Shown here in pieces: positions 42,949 to 52,567 of a stretch of 64,000 nucleotides of DNA; the stretch's first letter is position 1, and each line of letters starts with the position of its first letter. A program made the position numbers and the translations under genes. The DNA is from Stakelama pacifica (lineage in GTDB: Bacteria > Pseudomonadota > Alphaproteobacteria > Sphingomonadales > Sphingomonadaceae), in NCBI RefSeq assembly GCF_004361835.1, contig NZ_SNWD01000002.1:490080-554079 (forward strand). Direction: 5' to 3'. Under the pieces are notes generated by a model. The model searched no databases, was not told where the DNA came from, and saw only the letters and a list, made by a program, of their open reading frames with translations.

Positions 42949-44945
42949 GTGGTCCGCGCGAACTCGTGATGACGATCAGCCTCAATGCCTTGGAGCATTT
43001 GGGGATCAACCTCTACAGCAACATCCCGGCCGTTCTGTCGGAAATCGTGGCCAACGCTTGGGATGCCGATGCGGAAACCGTGACGGTCACGATCGACAAG
43101 GCTGCGGAGACCATAACGATTGAGGATGACGGGACGGGAATGGACCGCGACGGCGTGATCGACCGCTTTCTGACGGTCGGATTCAAGCGGCGCGACAAGC
43201 TCGGGAGCAAGACCGCCAAAGGCCGTAGTCCGATGGGGCGCAAGGGCATCGGGAAGCTCTCGATTTTCTCGATCGCGCAGGTGGCGGAAGTCTTTACGAT
43301 CGTCGACGGCCAAAAGACCGCCTTTCGCATGGACCGCGACGTGATCCGCAAAGCGATCGCAGGGACCGGCCAAAACAGCTATAAGCCTGACGAACTCACC
43401 GATTGGCCGAAAGACCTGAAGGCCGGCACGCGGATCGTGTTATCGAAAATCTCGAAATCGCTTTCCGGCATGACCGTTGAAGGATTGAAGCGGCGGGTCG
43501 CCCGCCGTTTTGCGGTGATCGGGCCGAAAAACGGCTTTAGCGTCACCGTCAACGGCAGCGCGATCGGCCCGGAAGACAGAGCTTATCACCATGCCCTGCA
43601 ATACCTTTGGACTTACGGCGATCAGAAGGATTTCGCGAAGCTCTGTAAGAACCTGGATCGACCGGCCGACGACCGATCGGCGGCGGTAAAGGCGGCGCTC
43701 GCGAAGGCGGGCTTATCACTCACAGGTTGGATCGGCACGGTCTCAAAACCCGATCAACTGAAAGACGAAGACGGGGATAATCTCAATCGCCTGGCCGTCT
43801 TCATGCGCGGTAAGATGGCGCAGGAAGACATTCTCGACGAGTTCGGCCAGAAAGAAATCTACGCCGATTACCTCATCGGTGAGTTGCACTGCGAACAGCT
43901 CGATCTCGACGACGAAGGCGATATCGCCACCAGCAGTCGTCAATCGCTCAAGCAGGATGATCCGCGCTTCGAGGCATTGCGTGCCATCGTGCTAGCTGAA
44001 CTTCGCAATATCGCGGGTCGTTGGAGCGAATGGCGTCGTTCAGACGGAGCGAAGGTGGCCGCCACCGTACCGGCCGTCTCCGATTGGCTCGGACAATTGA
44101 AAGGCGACACCAAAAAGAAAGCGGAGCGTTGGATCGGGCGGTTGAACACGATCCGATCGAACGACGAAGGCGACAGGAAGGAGCTTCTAAAGGCTTCAAT
44201 CCTAGCTTTCGAAAGCTACCGTCGCAAAGAGGAACTCGATCGTCTCGACGGCCTCAAGGACGAAAGCATTGAGCACGTACTAGAGATATTTAAAAACATA
44301 GATGATCTCGAACTCAGTTATTACGGGCAGATCGTGAAGCTGCGGATCGGCGTGATTCGGACGCTTCAGGACAAACTCAAGAAGAACGACAAAGAACTCG
44401 TTCTTCGAGATTATATATTCGACCATCTTTGGCTGCTCGATCCAGCTTGGGAACGCGCGAAGGGTAGCGAGCACGCGGAAACGCTCGTTCAGAAGTTCCT
44501 CAATGACAATACGGCGAAGCTGACAGGGAAAGCCAAAACAGGCAGGATCGATATCGGCTATCGAACGACGGGGGGCAAACACGTCATCGTCGAGCTTAAG
44601 CGAGCGTCGGTCGCGACGCCTGTCGACGAACTCGCCCGGCAAATTCGCACCTACAGGGACGGTGCGAAGAAGATTCTCGAAAAGACGACCTACAAGAATT
44701 GGCCGATCGAGATCATCTGCCTGTTAGGCAAGCCTCCGCCGGAGTGGAGCGACGCCAGCGGAACCGGTCCAACGGGAGTTGCGGAGACGCTGAAGACGGT
44801 CGACGCTCGGATCGTGTTTTACGACGAGCTTCTGACTAACGCTGAAAGCGCGTACGCGGATTATCTCGAGGAACATATCAAGGTAGACAAGCTGTGGGGC
44901 GTTTTCGAAGCGATCGATGACTTCACGCCGCCCGCCAAACCTTGA
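42945..44945 (+). CDS. MORC-like GHKL ATPase fused to a PD-(D/E)XK nuclease
   Basis: A 666-residue protein. The N-terminal GHKL ATPase has the N box SEIVANAWDAD (32-42), the G1 box DDGTGM (61-66) and the G2 box GRKGIGKLS (98-106). A middle region (about 200-500) with predicted coiled helices follows. The C-terminal domain (about 490-640) has D536, then E550 and K552 (IDIG...VELK), a PD-(D/E)XK nuclease signature. MORC/Hsp90-type ATPases in restriction operons are known as a class; this one is a single-chain form with its own nuclease and is the likely effector. It overlaps its neighbours on both sides. Confidence 0.85.
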   Translation: MSGPRELVMTISLNALEHLGINLYSNIPAVLSEIVANAWDADAETVTVTIDKAAETITIEDDGTGMDRDGVIDRFLTVGFKRRDKLGSKTAKGRSPMGRKGIGKLSIFSIAQVAEVFTIVDGQKTAFRMDRDVIRKAIAGTGQNSYKPDELTDWPKDLKAGTRIVLSKISKSLSGMTVEGLKRRVARRFAVIGPKNGFSVTVNGSAIGPEDRAYHHALQYLWTYGDQKDFAKLCKNLDRPADDRSAAVKAALAKAGLSLTGWIGTVSKPDQLKDEDGDNLNRLAVFMRGKMAQEDILDEFGQKEIYADYLIGELHCEQLDLDDEGDIATSSRQSLKQDDPRFEALRAIVLAELRNIAGRWSEWRRSDGAKVAATVPAVSDWLGQLKGDTKKKAERWIGRLNTIRSNDEGDRKELLKASILAFESYRRKEELDRLDGLKDESIEHVLEIFKNIDDLELSYYGQIVKLRIGVIRTLQDKLKKNDKELVLRDYIFDHLWLLDPAWERAKGSEHAETLVQKFLNDNTAKLTGKAKTGRIDIGYRTTGGKHVIVELKRASVATPVDELARQIRTYRDGAKKILEKTTYKNWPIEIICLLGKPPPEWSDASGTGPTGVAETLKTVDARIVFYDELLTNAESAYADYLEEHIKVDKLWGVFEAIDDFTPPAKP

Positions 44946-45351
44946 CGATCCGGTCGATCCGACCCGAAGTCGCATCATGCGTTCGGTCCGACGAGCGCAC
45001 ACCGGGCCGGAATTGGTCGTTCGCAAGCTTCTGCATGGGCTTGGACTTCGTTTCAGACTCCAGCGTCGTGGATTGCCGGGCACTCCTGATATCGTATTGC
45101 CGAAGCATAAGACGGCGATCTTCGTTCACGGCTGTTTCTGGCACCGCCATCCCGGTTGCGGCAAGGCAACCATGCCGAAGACGCGCGTCGAATTTTGGAG
45201 CGAGAAATTCGACCGCAATGTTCAGAGAGATGTAGATAAGGAGCAAGCGCTCGTCGATGCTGGCTGGCGTGTATTGACGGTTTGGGAATGCGAAACCCGG
45301 TCGATCGAGACGCTCACGGAAAAGCTGCAAAGCGCGTTCGTCCCACGATAG
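44917..45351 (+). CDS. vsr: Vsr-type very short patch repair endonuclease
   Basis: A 144-residue Vsr homologue: the DPTRSRIMRSVRRAHTGPEL start, the PGTPDIVLPKHKTAIFVHGC catalytic/metal segment (Asp in TPDIV), the CFWHRHPGC zinc-site region, and WSEKFDRNVQRD. Vsr nicks T:G mismatches made by deamination of 5-methylcytosine, which fits the methyltransferase in the same operon. The start overlaps the ATPase gene by 29 bases; a later start would lose part of the conserved N-terminus. Confidence 0.9.
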   Translation: MTSRRPPNLDDPVDPTRSRIMRSVRRAHTGPELVVRKLLHGLGLRFRLQRRGLPGTPDIVLPKHKTAIFVHGCFWHRHPGCGKATMPKTRVEFWSEKFDRNVQRDVDKEQALVDAGWRVLTVWECETRSIETLTEKLQSAFVPR

Positions 45352-45487
45352 GCTGGACGGCATCGGTCAACACAAGGGTTCTTCTCGGTGCTGAGTGACA
45401 GGCATTGTCGCCACGGAATTGACCCGGCGAAGAGGCAGTTTCGACCGGGGGTTCTAATCGGCAGAATATGACGTAGTACGGCGGCGC

Positions 45488-45544
45488 AATCATAGCGCTA
45501 CAGCGTAGACGTAGTGCTCATCTTCATCGGGCGTGGCCCGCCAT
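45488..45544 (+). repeat. 57-bp module-border repeat, copy 2
   Basis: Same orientation and length as copy 1; differs from copy 3 at 5 of 57 positions. It lies 136 bases after vsr. The weaker extension runs to 45600 and again ends in GCTACG, at exactly the same distance (110 bases from the CATAGC start) as in copy 1. The 390-base gap 45352-45742 holds no gene other than this element. Confidence 0.85.
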
Positions 45545-45742
45545 ATCGCCGTCAGCCGCCATTTGCCGACGCTTCATACTTCTCAGCCGCAGCAGCTACG
45601 CTCAGCCTTAACGGTGGCGACCCGGGCAGCTTGGAAGAGCAAGTTACCCCGGCGAAGATAACCGACATTCGGCCTGGCCAAGGCAATGATGTAACCCACC
45701 CGCATGCTCACCGTCCTCCGGCTACGGAAAATTCCGCACACC

Positions 45743-46846
45743 CTAGGCGACGATTGTCCTGAAAATATAGGCCGCGAGCAGGACGAGATGGACTGCGCCT
45801 TGTAGGATCGTCGTCCTGCCTGTCCCAAAGGATAGCATGGCGACCATCAGAGACACGGCGAGGAGCGTGATCCCCGTCTGATCGAGGCCGAGTGAGAGCG
45901 GCCAGCGCATGATCAGGGCCGCGGCGGCGACCGTGGGGATGGTGAGACCAATCGTTGCCAGCGCTGAGCCTAGGGCAAGGTTGAGGCTCGTCTGAAGGCG
46001 GTTGCGCCGCGCGGCCTGAAGCGCGGCCAGGCCTTCCGGCGCAAGTACCAACGCCGCTATCACGATGCCCACAAACCCGCGTGGGAGTGCGACAGCGGCC
46101 ACCGCTTCCTCGATCGGGTGAGATAAACTCTTGGCCAAAAGGACCACGCTGCCCAGCGCGAGGAGAAGGAGTCCGAAGGAATATGCCGCTTGGCGCGTAG
46201 TCGGCGGGATCGCATGCGCCTCCGCCTTTAGGTCGCCCGAGCCCTCGGGCAGGAAATAGTCGCGATGACGAATGGTCTGTACGAATATGAAGGTGGCATA
46301 GAGCGTTGAAGAGACAAGCGCGATAAACACCAAGTGTGCCGCTGAATAGGCCGGCGCGGTCGGAGTCGCCGCGACGCTTGGCAAAACCAATACCAATGTT
46401 GCCATTGCCGCCAGCACACACAGGGCTGCATTGACACCTTCCAGAACGAAGTGCTGCTCGCGGTGCCGCACGCCGCCGACCAGCAGGCAGGCGCCGACTA
46501 GGCCGTTTAGGATGAGCATGATCGCGGCGAACACGGTGTCGCGCGGCAGCGTCGGATTCGCCGCACCGCTCAGCATCATCGAGAGAATGAGCGAGGCTTC
46601 GATGATCGTGACCGCGACGGCAAGGATCAGCGTGCCAAAGGGCTCGCCGACTCTATGGGCGACGACCTCGGCATGATGCACGGCTGCCAGGATACAGCCG
46701 ACGAGAATAGCGCTCGCCGCGACCAAGCCGGCGCTTCCATAGCTGAGCGGTCGAAGCAGAAGGGACGCAAGCCCGACGGCAGGCACCCAGCGCGGCCAGT
46801 GCGGCAACACGACGCGGACTGTCTGGTTTGCGGCGCGCACTGCCAA
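45743..46846 (-). CDS. ChaA/CaxA-type calcium:proton antiporter
   Basis: A 367-residue membrane protein with about 11 helices and two CaCA repeats. The signatures are GEPFGTLILAVAVTIIEASL in the first half and GIVIAALVLAPEGLAALQAA in the second, each with an acidic residue in the helix (the cation-binding Glu). It should exchange Ca2+ (or Na+/K+) for protons across the inner membrane. It is transcribed on the minus strand just downstream of groEL but is separated from it by a strong terminator. Confidence 0.87.
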   Translation of the reverse strand: MAVRAANQTVRVVLPHWPRWVPAVGLASLLLRPLSYGSAGLVAASAILVGCILAAVHHAEVVAHRVGEPFGTLILAVAVTIIEASLILSMMLSGAANPTLPRDTVFAAIMLILNGLVGACLLVGGVRHREQHFVLEGVNAALCVLAAMATLVLVLPSVAATPTAPAYSAAHLVFIALVSSTLYATFIFVQTIRHRDYFLPEGSGDLKAEAHAIPPTTRQAAYSFGLLLLALGSVVLLAKSLSHPIEEAVAAVALPRGFVGIVIAALVLAPEGLAALQAARRNRLQTSLNLALGSALATIGLTIPTVAAAALIMRWPLSLGLDQTGITLLAVSLMVAMLSFGTGRTTILQGAVHLVLLAAYIFRTIVA

Positions 46847-46855
46847 ATGTCCGGA

Positions 46856-46885
46856 AAAATGGGGAGCCCGAGAACCGGGCTCCCC
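46856..46885 (-). terminator. Rho-independent terminator after groEL
   Basis: A 10-bp stem (GGGGAGCCCG / CGGGCTCCCC) lies at 46861-46870 and 46876-46885. Reading on the minus strand, it is followed directly by ATTTTT. It ends the groESL transcript, and transcription of the antiporter must start separately. Confidence 0.8.
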
Positions 46886-46893
46886 GTCTCACA

Positions 46894-48528
<1,635 letters not shown>

Positions 48529-48568
48529 CTATGTCCTTCCTGAGTGTTCGAGGGATAAGGGTGGTCGA

Positions 48569-48883
48569 TTAGGCCGCCTGCTTGAGCGGCACGACGTTGT
48601 CGATCACGCCGAGGATATCGCTCTCCTTCATGATGAGCAGATCCTCGCCGTCGATCTTGACCTCGGTGCCCGACCATTTGCCGAACAGGATCCGGTCGCC
48701 GGCCTTCACGGACAGCTCGACAAGCGTGCCGTTGTCGTCGCGGGCACCCGGCCCGACGGCGACGACCTCGCCTTCCTGCGGCTTTTCCTTAGCCGTGTCC
48801 GGGATGATGATGCCGCCCGAAGTCTTCTCCTCGGCTTCGATGCGGCGGACGACCACACGGTCGTGCAAGGGGCGGAAATGCAT
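48569..48883 (-). CDS. groES: GroES co-chaperonin
   Basis: A 104-residue Gro[22 protein letters not shown] at the start, the mobile loop [20 protein letters not shown], and [19 protein letters not shown] at the end. It caps GroEL. The ATG at 48883 has TGGAGG upstream. It heads the groESL operon, with a CIRCE element and a heat-shock-like promoter upstream. Confidence 0.95.
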   Translation of the reverse strand: MHFRPLHDRVVVRRIEAEEKTSGGIIIPDTAKEKPQEGEVVAVGPGARDDNGTLVELSVKAGDRILFGKWSGTEVKIDGEDLLIMKESDILGVIDNVVPLKQAA

Positions 48884-48952
48884 GGCAAAACCTCCAGATG
48901 CAAAACATGATGTGACAATCCCGACGTTCCTCCGAACGCCAGGTTTGCAAAC

Positions 48953-48979
48953 TTAATAAAGGCGATTTTCTCGTTCAAG
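48953..48979 (-). promoter_or_regulatory. Candidate heat-shock promoter of groESL
   Basis: On the minus strand CTTGAA (48979-48974) is followed after 13 bases by the AT-rich TTTATTAA (48960-48953). CTTGAA is the -35 core of RpoH promoters; the -10 match is weak. It is about 70 bases upstream of the groES start. Confidence 0.4.
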
Positions 48980-48985
48980 GGATTT

Positions 48986-49012
48986 TTGGCACTCGCAGAC
49001 ACTGAGTGCCAA
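48986..49012. promoter_or_regulatory. CIRCE operator (HrcA binding site)
   Basis: TTGGCACTC and GAGTGCCAA are separated by exactly 9 bases, matching CIRCE (TTAGCACTC-N9-GAGTGCTAA) with one symmetrical change per arm. It is the HrcA site of groESL operons. Here it sits upstream of the candidate -35 box, between groESL and the divergent gene at 49147, so it might affect both. Confidence 0.85.
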
Positions 49013-49146
49013 GCCGCTGGTGCTACGGACCACTCTGTTCCCCTAAGAAGCCCTTGACGCTTGTGGTTGCAGAACCAAAATTTGTGGGCGCCGCGCATCG
49101 ACCGCCGCGGTCTTGGAAAGAGCGACAAAGGAAAGGAGTGTTGGCC

Positions 49147-49383
49147 ATGTCGCAGCCCTACGCGCGTTTTCTTCATCCCTTCGATGTCGCGCGCCACCCG
49201 GACCTGGAACCGGAAGTGAAGCGCGCCATTCTCGCATCCTGGGCATCCGACCGGTCTGCGGTGCGGGATCAGCCGGCGCTTCGCAAGCCGCCGGGCGCGA
49301 ACCGCGCCGTACCGATCGATGACGTGCTTGCCGCCATGCGCGCGCTCGACGAGAATCGCGATTCGAGAAGCCAGCTCCAATGA
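49147..49383 (+). CDS. Small hypothetical protein divergent from groESL
   Basis: A 78-residue soluble protein (MSQPYARFLHPFDVARHPDL, then EVKRAILASWASDRSAVRDQ and a VPIDDVLAAMRALDENR helix). I recognise no named domain. The ATG at 49147 has AAAGGAG 11 bases upstream. It overlaps the Usg gene by 4 bases, and the three genes 49147-50020 form one plus-strand operon divergent from groESL. Confidence 0.7.
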   Translation: MSQPYARFLHPFDVARHPDLEPEVKRAILASWASDRSAVRDQPALRKPPGANRAVPIDDVLAAMRALDENRDSRSQLQ

Positions 49384-49649
49384 GCGATCGCGCTTTCCTC
49401 GCGCAGCTGCAGGGCTACGGGCTGACGACCGCGGAGGTCCACTACTACCGGCCTGACGCGCCATCGCTGTTGCAGCTCTTCGTCTGGCAGGAATATGACC
49501 TCGCGCCCGACTTCCCGGTGCTGTTCGACTTCCTCGACCATTGGCGGCGCGAGATCGAGGCGGCGCTGCACTCGGTGCAGATCGCGCACGACCAACTGAT
49601 CCGTCCCACGGAATGGCGCGCCGTTGATGGGGTTATCAGGCTGCAATGA
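49380..49649 (+). CDS. Usg family protein
   Basis: An 89-residue protein closely matching the alphaproteobacterial Usg family: LQGYGLTTAEVHYYRPDAPS, then LLQLFVWQEYDLAPDFP and HSVQIAHDQLIRPTEWRAVD. The function is unknown. It overlaps the genes on both sides by 4 bases. Its presence supports an alphaproteobacterial source for this stress block. Confidence 0.8.
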   Translation: MSDRAFLAQLQGYGLTTAEVHYYRPDAPSLLQLFVWQEYDLAPDFPVLFDFLDHWRREIEAALHSVQIAHDQLIRPTEWRAVDGVIRLQ

Positions 49650-50020
49650 CGAGAGGGCCGCTGCGAAGGTGGCGCGAGCGTGGCGGCCGCCGCGTCCATA
49701 TTGCCTTGCCGTTCGACGATATCATGGAATTCGCGCTCGCGCTGCTGTCGGTGCCGCCGGAGGATCTGGAAGAGCTCGGCTGGAGTTTTGCCGATCGCAA
49801 GCGGCTGCTCGATCATTTCCTGCGCTCAGGCAAGGCCGCGCAGGGACACGCGCCCGATCGTCTCGGAGCCATGCCGATCAAACTCAGCCTGCCGCAGCGC
49901 GACGTCGATCGGCTGCAGCACTTCGCCCGCCGCGAGCTTCCTAAGGCGGCCAGCAGCGCCGGCGTGATTGACCGCGTTCTCGCCGCGCTGGATCGGGCAT
50001 CGCATCGACAGCGCAGGTGA
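49646..50020 (+). CDS. Hypothetical protein, third gene of the Usg operon
   Basis: A 124-residue soluble protein with a basic N-terminus and two helical regions (FDDIMEFALALLSVPPEDLE and LPQRDVDRLQHFARRELPKA). No domain is recognised. It overlaps the Usg gene by 4 bases, and its transcript should end at the hairpin at 50030-50058. Confidence 0.65.
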   Translation: MTRGPLRRWRERGGRRVHIALPFDDIMEFALALLSVPPEDLEELGWSFADRKRLLDHFLRSGKAAQGHAPDRLGAMPIKLSLPQRDVDRLQHFARRELPKAASSAGVIDRVLAALDRASHRQRR

Positions 50021-50029
50021 AACCAGGAA

Positions 50030-50058
50030 GGCCCGGGAGTGATTGCTCCTCCCGGGCC
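50030..50058. terminator. Hairpin between convergent genes
   Basis: A perfect 10-bp stem (GGCCCGGGAG / CTCCCGGGCC) with a 9-base loop lies in the 43 bases between convergent genes ending at 50020 and 50064. It could stop both transcripts, although it lacks a long U-run. Confidence 0.6.
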
Positions 50059-50063
50059 ATCGC

Positions 50064-50627
50064 TCAAACGGTATTTGCTGGTGATGCCGGCTTGCCATGA
50101 TCGGCTAGGGCTCGAACCGGCCCGCGTGCCGGTGGGTCGCAGTCATCGGAGCTGCGCGAAACGACCTTTGGCTGCTGGTCCGTCCCGAGCGAGGTCACCT
50201 GGACGCTTCGGCGGCAAATGCCGTTTCCGGTGCTGGTCGAGACGAAGCGATAGCTCACGGTTCCTGACGGTAAGTTGCCGAACGCAGCCCGGTCCAGCGT
50301 TACGCCTCTGGCCGCTGCGGCTTCCAGCATCCGCGCCTGGCGAAACATCGCATCCATCTGCCGATCCATGTCGGCGGCAATCCGGTCGAATAGTAGGAAC
50401 GGCGCGGCCATCGCCGGATCGGAAAGCCGGACCGGCACCAACCTCGTTGCCCGCTGGACGGTGACCTCGGGCGCGACATCGCCCTGGTACTCAATCCGGG
50501 CAAGCGAGCCGTCGGGGAGGTCGACGGTGATGACCTTGTTGTCATTTGCGGCCGCCATAGCCGTCCCTGCGGTGGCGATTGCCGCCGCGCCGGCCAAGAC
50601 GGCTGTACGAAGGATTTTTCGCATCAT
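50064..50627 (-). CDS. Exported hypothetical protein
   Basis: A 187-residue protein with a signal peptide (residues 1-25; LAGAAAIATAGTAMA). The mature part has no known domain; it contains RMLEAAAARGVTLDRAAFG and two cysteines, one in GICRRSVQVTS and one in SDDCDPP, that may form a disulfide. Two ATGs in tandem (50627 and 50624) follow AAAGGA. It is downstream of the NDUFS4-like gene on the same strand. Confidence 0.68.
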   Translation of the reverse strand: MMRKILRTAVLAGAAAIATAGTAMAAANDNKVITVDLPDGSLARIEYQGDVAPEVTVQRATRLVPVRLSDPAMAAPFLLFDRIAADMDRQMDAMFRQARMLEAAAARGVTLDRAAFGNLPSGTVSYRFVSTSTGNGICRRSVQVTSLGTDQQPKVVSRSSDDCDPPARGPVRALADHGKPASPANTV

Positions 50628-50661
50628 TCGTCCTTTCTTGCTGGTTGGTGGTTGAGAAAAG

Positions 50662-51150
50662 CTATCCGGCCAGACTCGACCTTGGATGACAATCAAGCTC
50701 TGCCGCAGCGATCGGATAGGCACCGCAGCAACGCGCATGCGGACCTGTCGGCCAGCAGCACAGCACTGGCGCGGGCTCCCCCGGCAGGCGAGCGTGAAGC
50801 GGGCGCTGGCCATGCCGTTCTCCCTGGACCGAGAAATCCAATCCTTGCCGCCGGCAATAGTTCGCTGCCGCCTCGAGGTCAGGGAAGCACAGCTCGATCG
50901 TCTCGAGCGGATCGCCGCCGCCGGTCCACCCGGTCAGCGGATCCGCCACGGGCCGCCAGCGCGGCGCGAAACGAACTCGCCACTGTCCGCGCTGGCCCCG
51001 CCCGCCCTGGTTGGTCGCAAGCGGCACTGGTTCGATCATGGCCCGGGCATCAAGGGGCAGCGCGCTCGACGCGCATGGTCCGGCGTGATTGTCGTTGGCG
51101 AATGGCCCGGAACCGAGGTTCCGGGCCAAGCCTTCACGCTGCCTTGCCAT
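50662..51150 (-). CDS. NDUFS4-like (ETC complex I accessory subunit) family protein
   Basis: A 162-residue protein whose middle matches the ETC_C1_NDUFS4 domain: QWRVRFAPRWRPVADPLTGW (the family PLxGWT box, followed by TGGGDPLETIELCFPDLEAA and YCRRQGLDFSV). In Alphaproteobacteria this domain is a small accessory part of respiratory complex I; here it stands alone in a stress island with a divergent C-terminus rich in cysteine. The ATG at 51150 overlaps the hsp20 stop by 17 bases; a later ATG at 51039 is possible since a hairpin lies at 51104-51127. Confidence 0.62.
   Translation of the reverse strand: MARQREGLARNLGSGPFANDNHAGPCASSALPLDARAMIEPVPLATNQGGRGQRGQWRVRFAPRWRPVADPLTGWTGGGDPLETIELCFPDLEAAANYCRRQGLDFSVQGERHGQRPLHARLPGEPAPVLCCWPTGPHARCCGAYPIAAAELDCHPRSSLAG
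51104..51127. other. Perfect hairpin just after the hsp20 stop codon
   Basis: GGCCCGGAAC and GTTCCGGGCC form a 10-bp stem with a 4-base loop, 7 bases beyond the hsp20 stop on the minus strand. No U-run follows. It may end or stabilise the hsp20 mRNA; if it ends it, the NDUFS4-like gene needs a later start. Confidence 0.55.
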
Positions 51151-51649
51151 TGACGGGGATGCGGCGGACATTTTCATTCGCTGCCTCCGTCTTCGGCAGG
51201 GTGACGGTGAGTACGCCGTTTTTGAACGTCGCGTTCGCCTGGTCGCGATCGACACCCTTGGGCAGGCCGATACGCCGTTCAAAGCGGCCGTAACTGCGCT
51301 CGGTATAGCCACGATCCTTGTCTTCGACCTCGGAACGCTTTTCACCGCGCAGCGTCAGCGCACCGTCTTCGACGGTAATCTCCACGTCCTTCTCGTCGAG
51401 GCCCGGCAGTTCCGCCGTGACGCGGATTTCCTTGTCGGTCTCGCCGAGCTCGAGGTTGGGCCAGGATAGGTTGCGGTCGAAGCCGCCGAGCGCCGGCACG
51501 CCGAAGCCGCGGAACACGTCGTCGAACAGCCGGTTCACCTCGCGGTGAAGCGACAGCAACGGATGATCGCCCCGATCGCGCTCGGCGCTGACCGGAACAG
51601 GGAGCCGGTTCTCCTGCCGGCTCCAGGGAATCAGATCACGAATAGCCAT
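51134..51649 (-). CDS. Hsp20 small heat-shock protein 1
   Basis: A 171-residue alpha-crystallin-type holdase. The N-terminal arm (1-60) is rich in aromatic and charged residues; the crystallin domain (about 62-155) has LELGETDKEIRVTAELPGLD and ends in the family GVLTVTLPK motif. It has the conserved IPV-like tail RRIPVNGKAA. It binds unfolding proteins without ATP and should hand them to GroEL or DnaK. A second hsp20 gene lies 74 bases upstream on the same strand. Confidence 0.92.
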   Translation of the reverse strand: MAIRDLIPWSRQENRLPVPVSAERDRGDHPLLSLHREVNRLFDDVFRGFGVPALGGFDRNLSWPNLELGETDKEIRVTAELPGLDEKDVEITVEDGALTLRGEKRSEVEDKDRGYTERSYGRFERRIGLPKGVDRDQANATFKNGVLTVTLPKTEAANENVRRIPVNGKAA

Positions 51650-51723
51650 GATATCATCTCCTTTCTGGCTAGAGAGTTGGGGGATGGCTCGCCGCCACTG
51701 GACGGCGAGCCAAGCGGTCGTGC

Positions 51724-52203
51724 TCAGGCGGCCTGACGATTCTCGTCCTTCGGCGCCTCGATACGATCATTGGCAGGCGTGCTGCCGCTGATCTCGATCT
51801 TGCGCGGCTTCATCGCCTCGGGAACGATCTTCTGCAGATCGATCCTGAGCAGGCCATTGTCGAAGCCGGCCGAGCGAACCTCGACGAAGTCGGCAAGCTG
51901 GAAACGCCGTTCGAATGGACGCGCCGCGATGCCGCGGTGCAGATACTGCCCCTCGTCCTTGTCCTCGGCACGCTTGCCGGTGACGGTGAGCTGGTTCTGC
52001 TGGGCCACCACCTCGATCTCGTCGGGGCGGAAGCCGGCGACCGCGAGCGTGATGCGGTAGCTGTCCTCGCCCTGCCGTTCGATATCGAAGGGGGGATAGC
52101 CGTCCACGCCGTCCCCGCGCATGCCGGTTTCAAGCAGATCGAACAGACGGTCGAAGCCGACCGTGGAGCGCCTGTAGGGCGCAAAGTCAAAAGCAGTTCT
52201 CAT
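51724..52203 (-). CDS. Hsp20 small heat-shock protein 2 (IbpA-like)
   Basis: A 159-residue IbpA-type holdase: MRTAFDFAPYRRSTVGFDRL, the standard IbpA start, a crystallin domain (about 35-130; ITLAVAGFRPDEIEVVAQQN) and GLLRIDLQK at its end, then KPRKIEISG. The ATG at 52203 has an ideal AAGGAGG site; an in-frame ATG at 52236 lies upstream of it and is rejected. The two Hsp20 proteins differ enough to form a mixed IbpA/IbpB-like pair. Confidence 0.92.
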   Translation of the reverse strand: MRTAFDFAPYRRSTVGFDRLFDLLETGMRGDGVDGYPPFDIERQGEDSYRITLAVAGFRPDEIEVVAQQNQLTVTGKRAEDKDEGQYLHRGIAARPFERRFQLADFVEVRSAGFDNGLLRIDLQKIVPEAMKPRKIEISGSTPANDRIEAPKDENRQAA

Positions 52204-52382
52204 CTCCAAATCCTCCTTATGAAGCAATCTGGGCATGAGATGCGCCGGAGAGAGCCGACGCTCTCAATGTCCAACCGGACCCGGTTTCCAGCGTCCGGCG
52301 ACAAAAAGTTAGGAGCCTGTCACGGGCTTTCAAGAGGGGGTCGAGCCCCTTGTTCATACACGGTAATTTGATCGCCCGCACC

Positions 52383-52410
52383 GCCTCCGGAGGGTTGAAA
52401 TTCCGGAGGC
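52383..52410. other. Hairpin in the hsp20/BI-1 intergenic region
   Basis: A 9-bp stem (GCCTCCGGA / TCCGGAGGC) with a 10-base loop. Together with the hairpin at 52448-52469 it is the only structure in the 364-base gap between the divergent hsp20-2 and BI-1 genes. Either may act in the 5' leader of one of them. Confidence 0.5.
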
Positions 52411-52447
52411 GAATACAAGATTTCCGCTCGCGGACCGGGCCCCTCTG

Positions 52448-52469
52448 ACGGCGGCTGTTCAGCCGCCGT
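52448..52469. other. Second hairpin in the hsp20/BI-1 intergenic region
   Basis: A perfect 10-bp stem (ACGGCGGCTG / CAGCCGCCGT) with a 2-base loop, 99 bases upstream of the BI-1 start codon. No U-run. It could be a leader hairpin or a transcript end. Confidence 0.5.
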
Positions 52470-52567
52470 GATGTCGGACCGCATCGAGCGCGCTCGGTGC
52501 AGGATCGTATGGGCTTCGTATCGAAGCCACCGAGTGCCTCATTGACCTGAAAGCAATGGAGTGAGGC

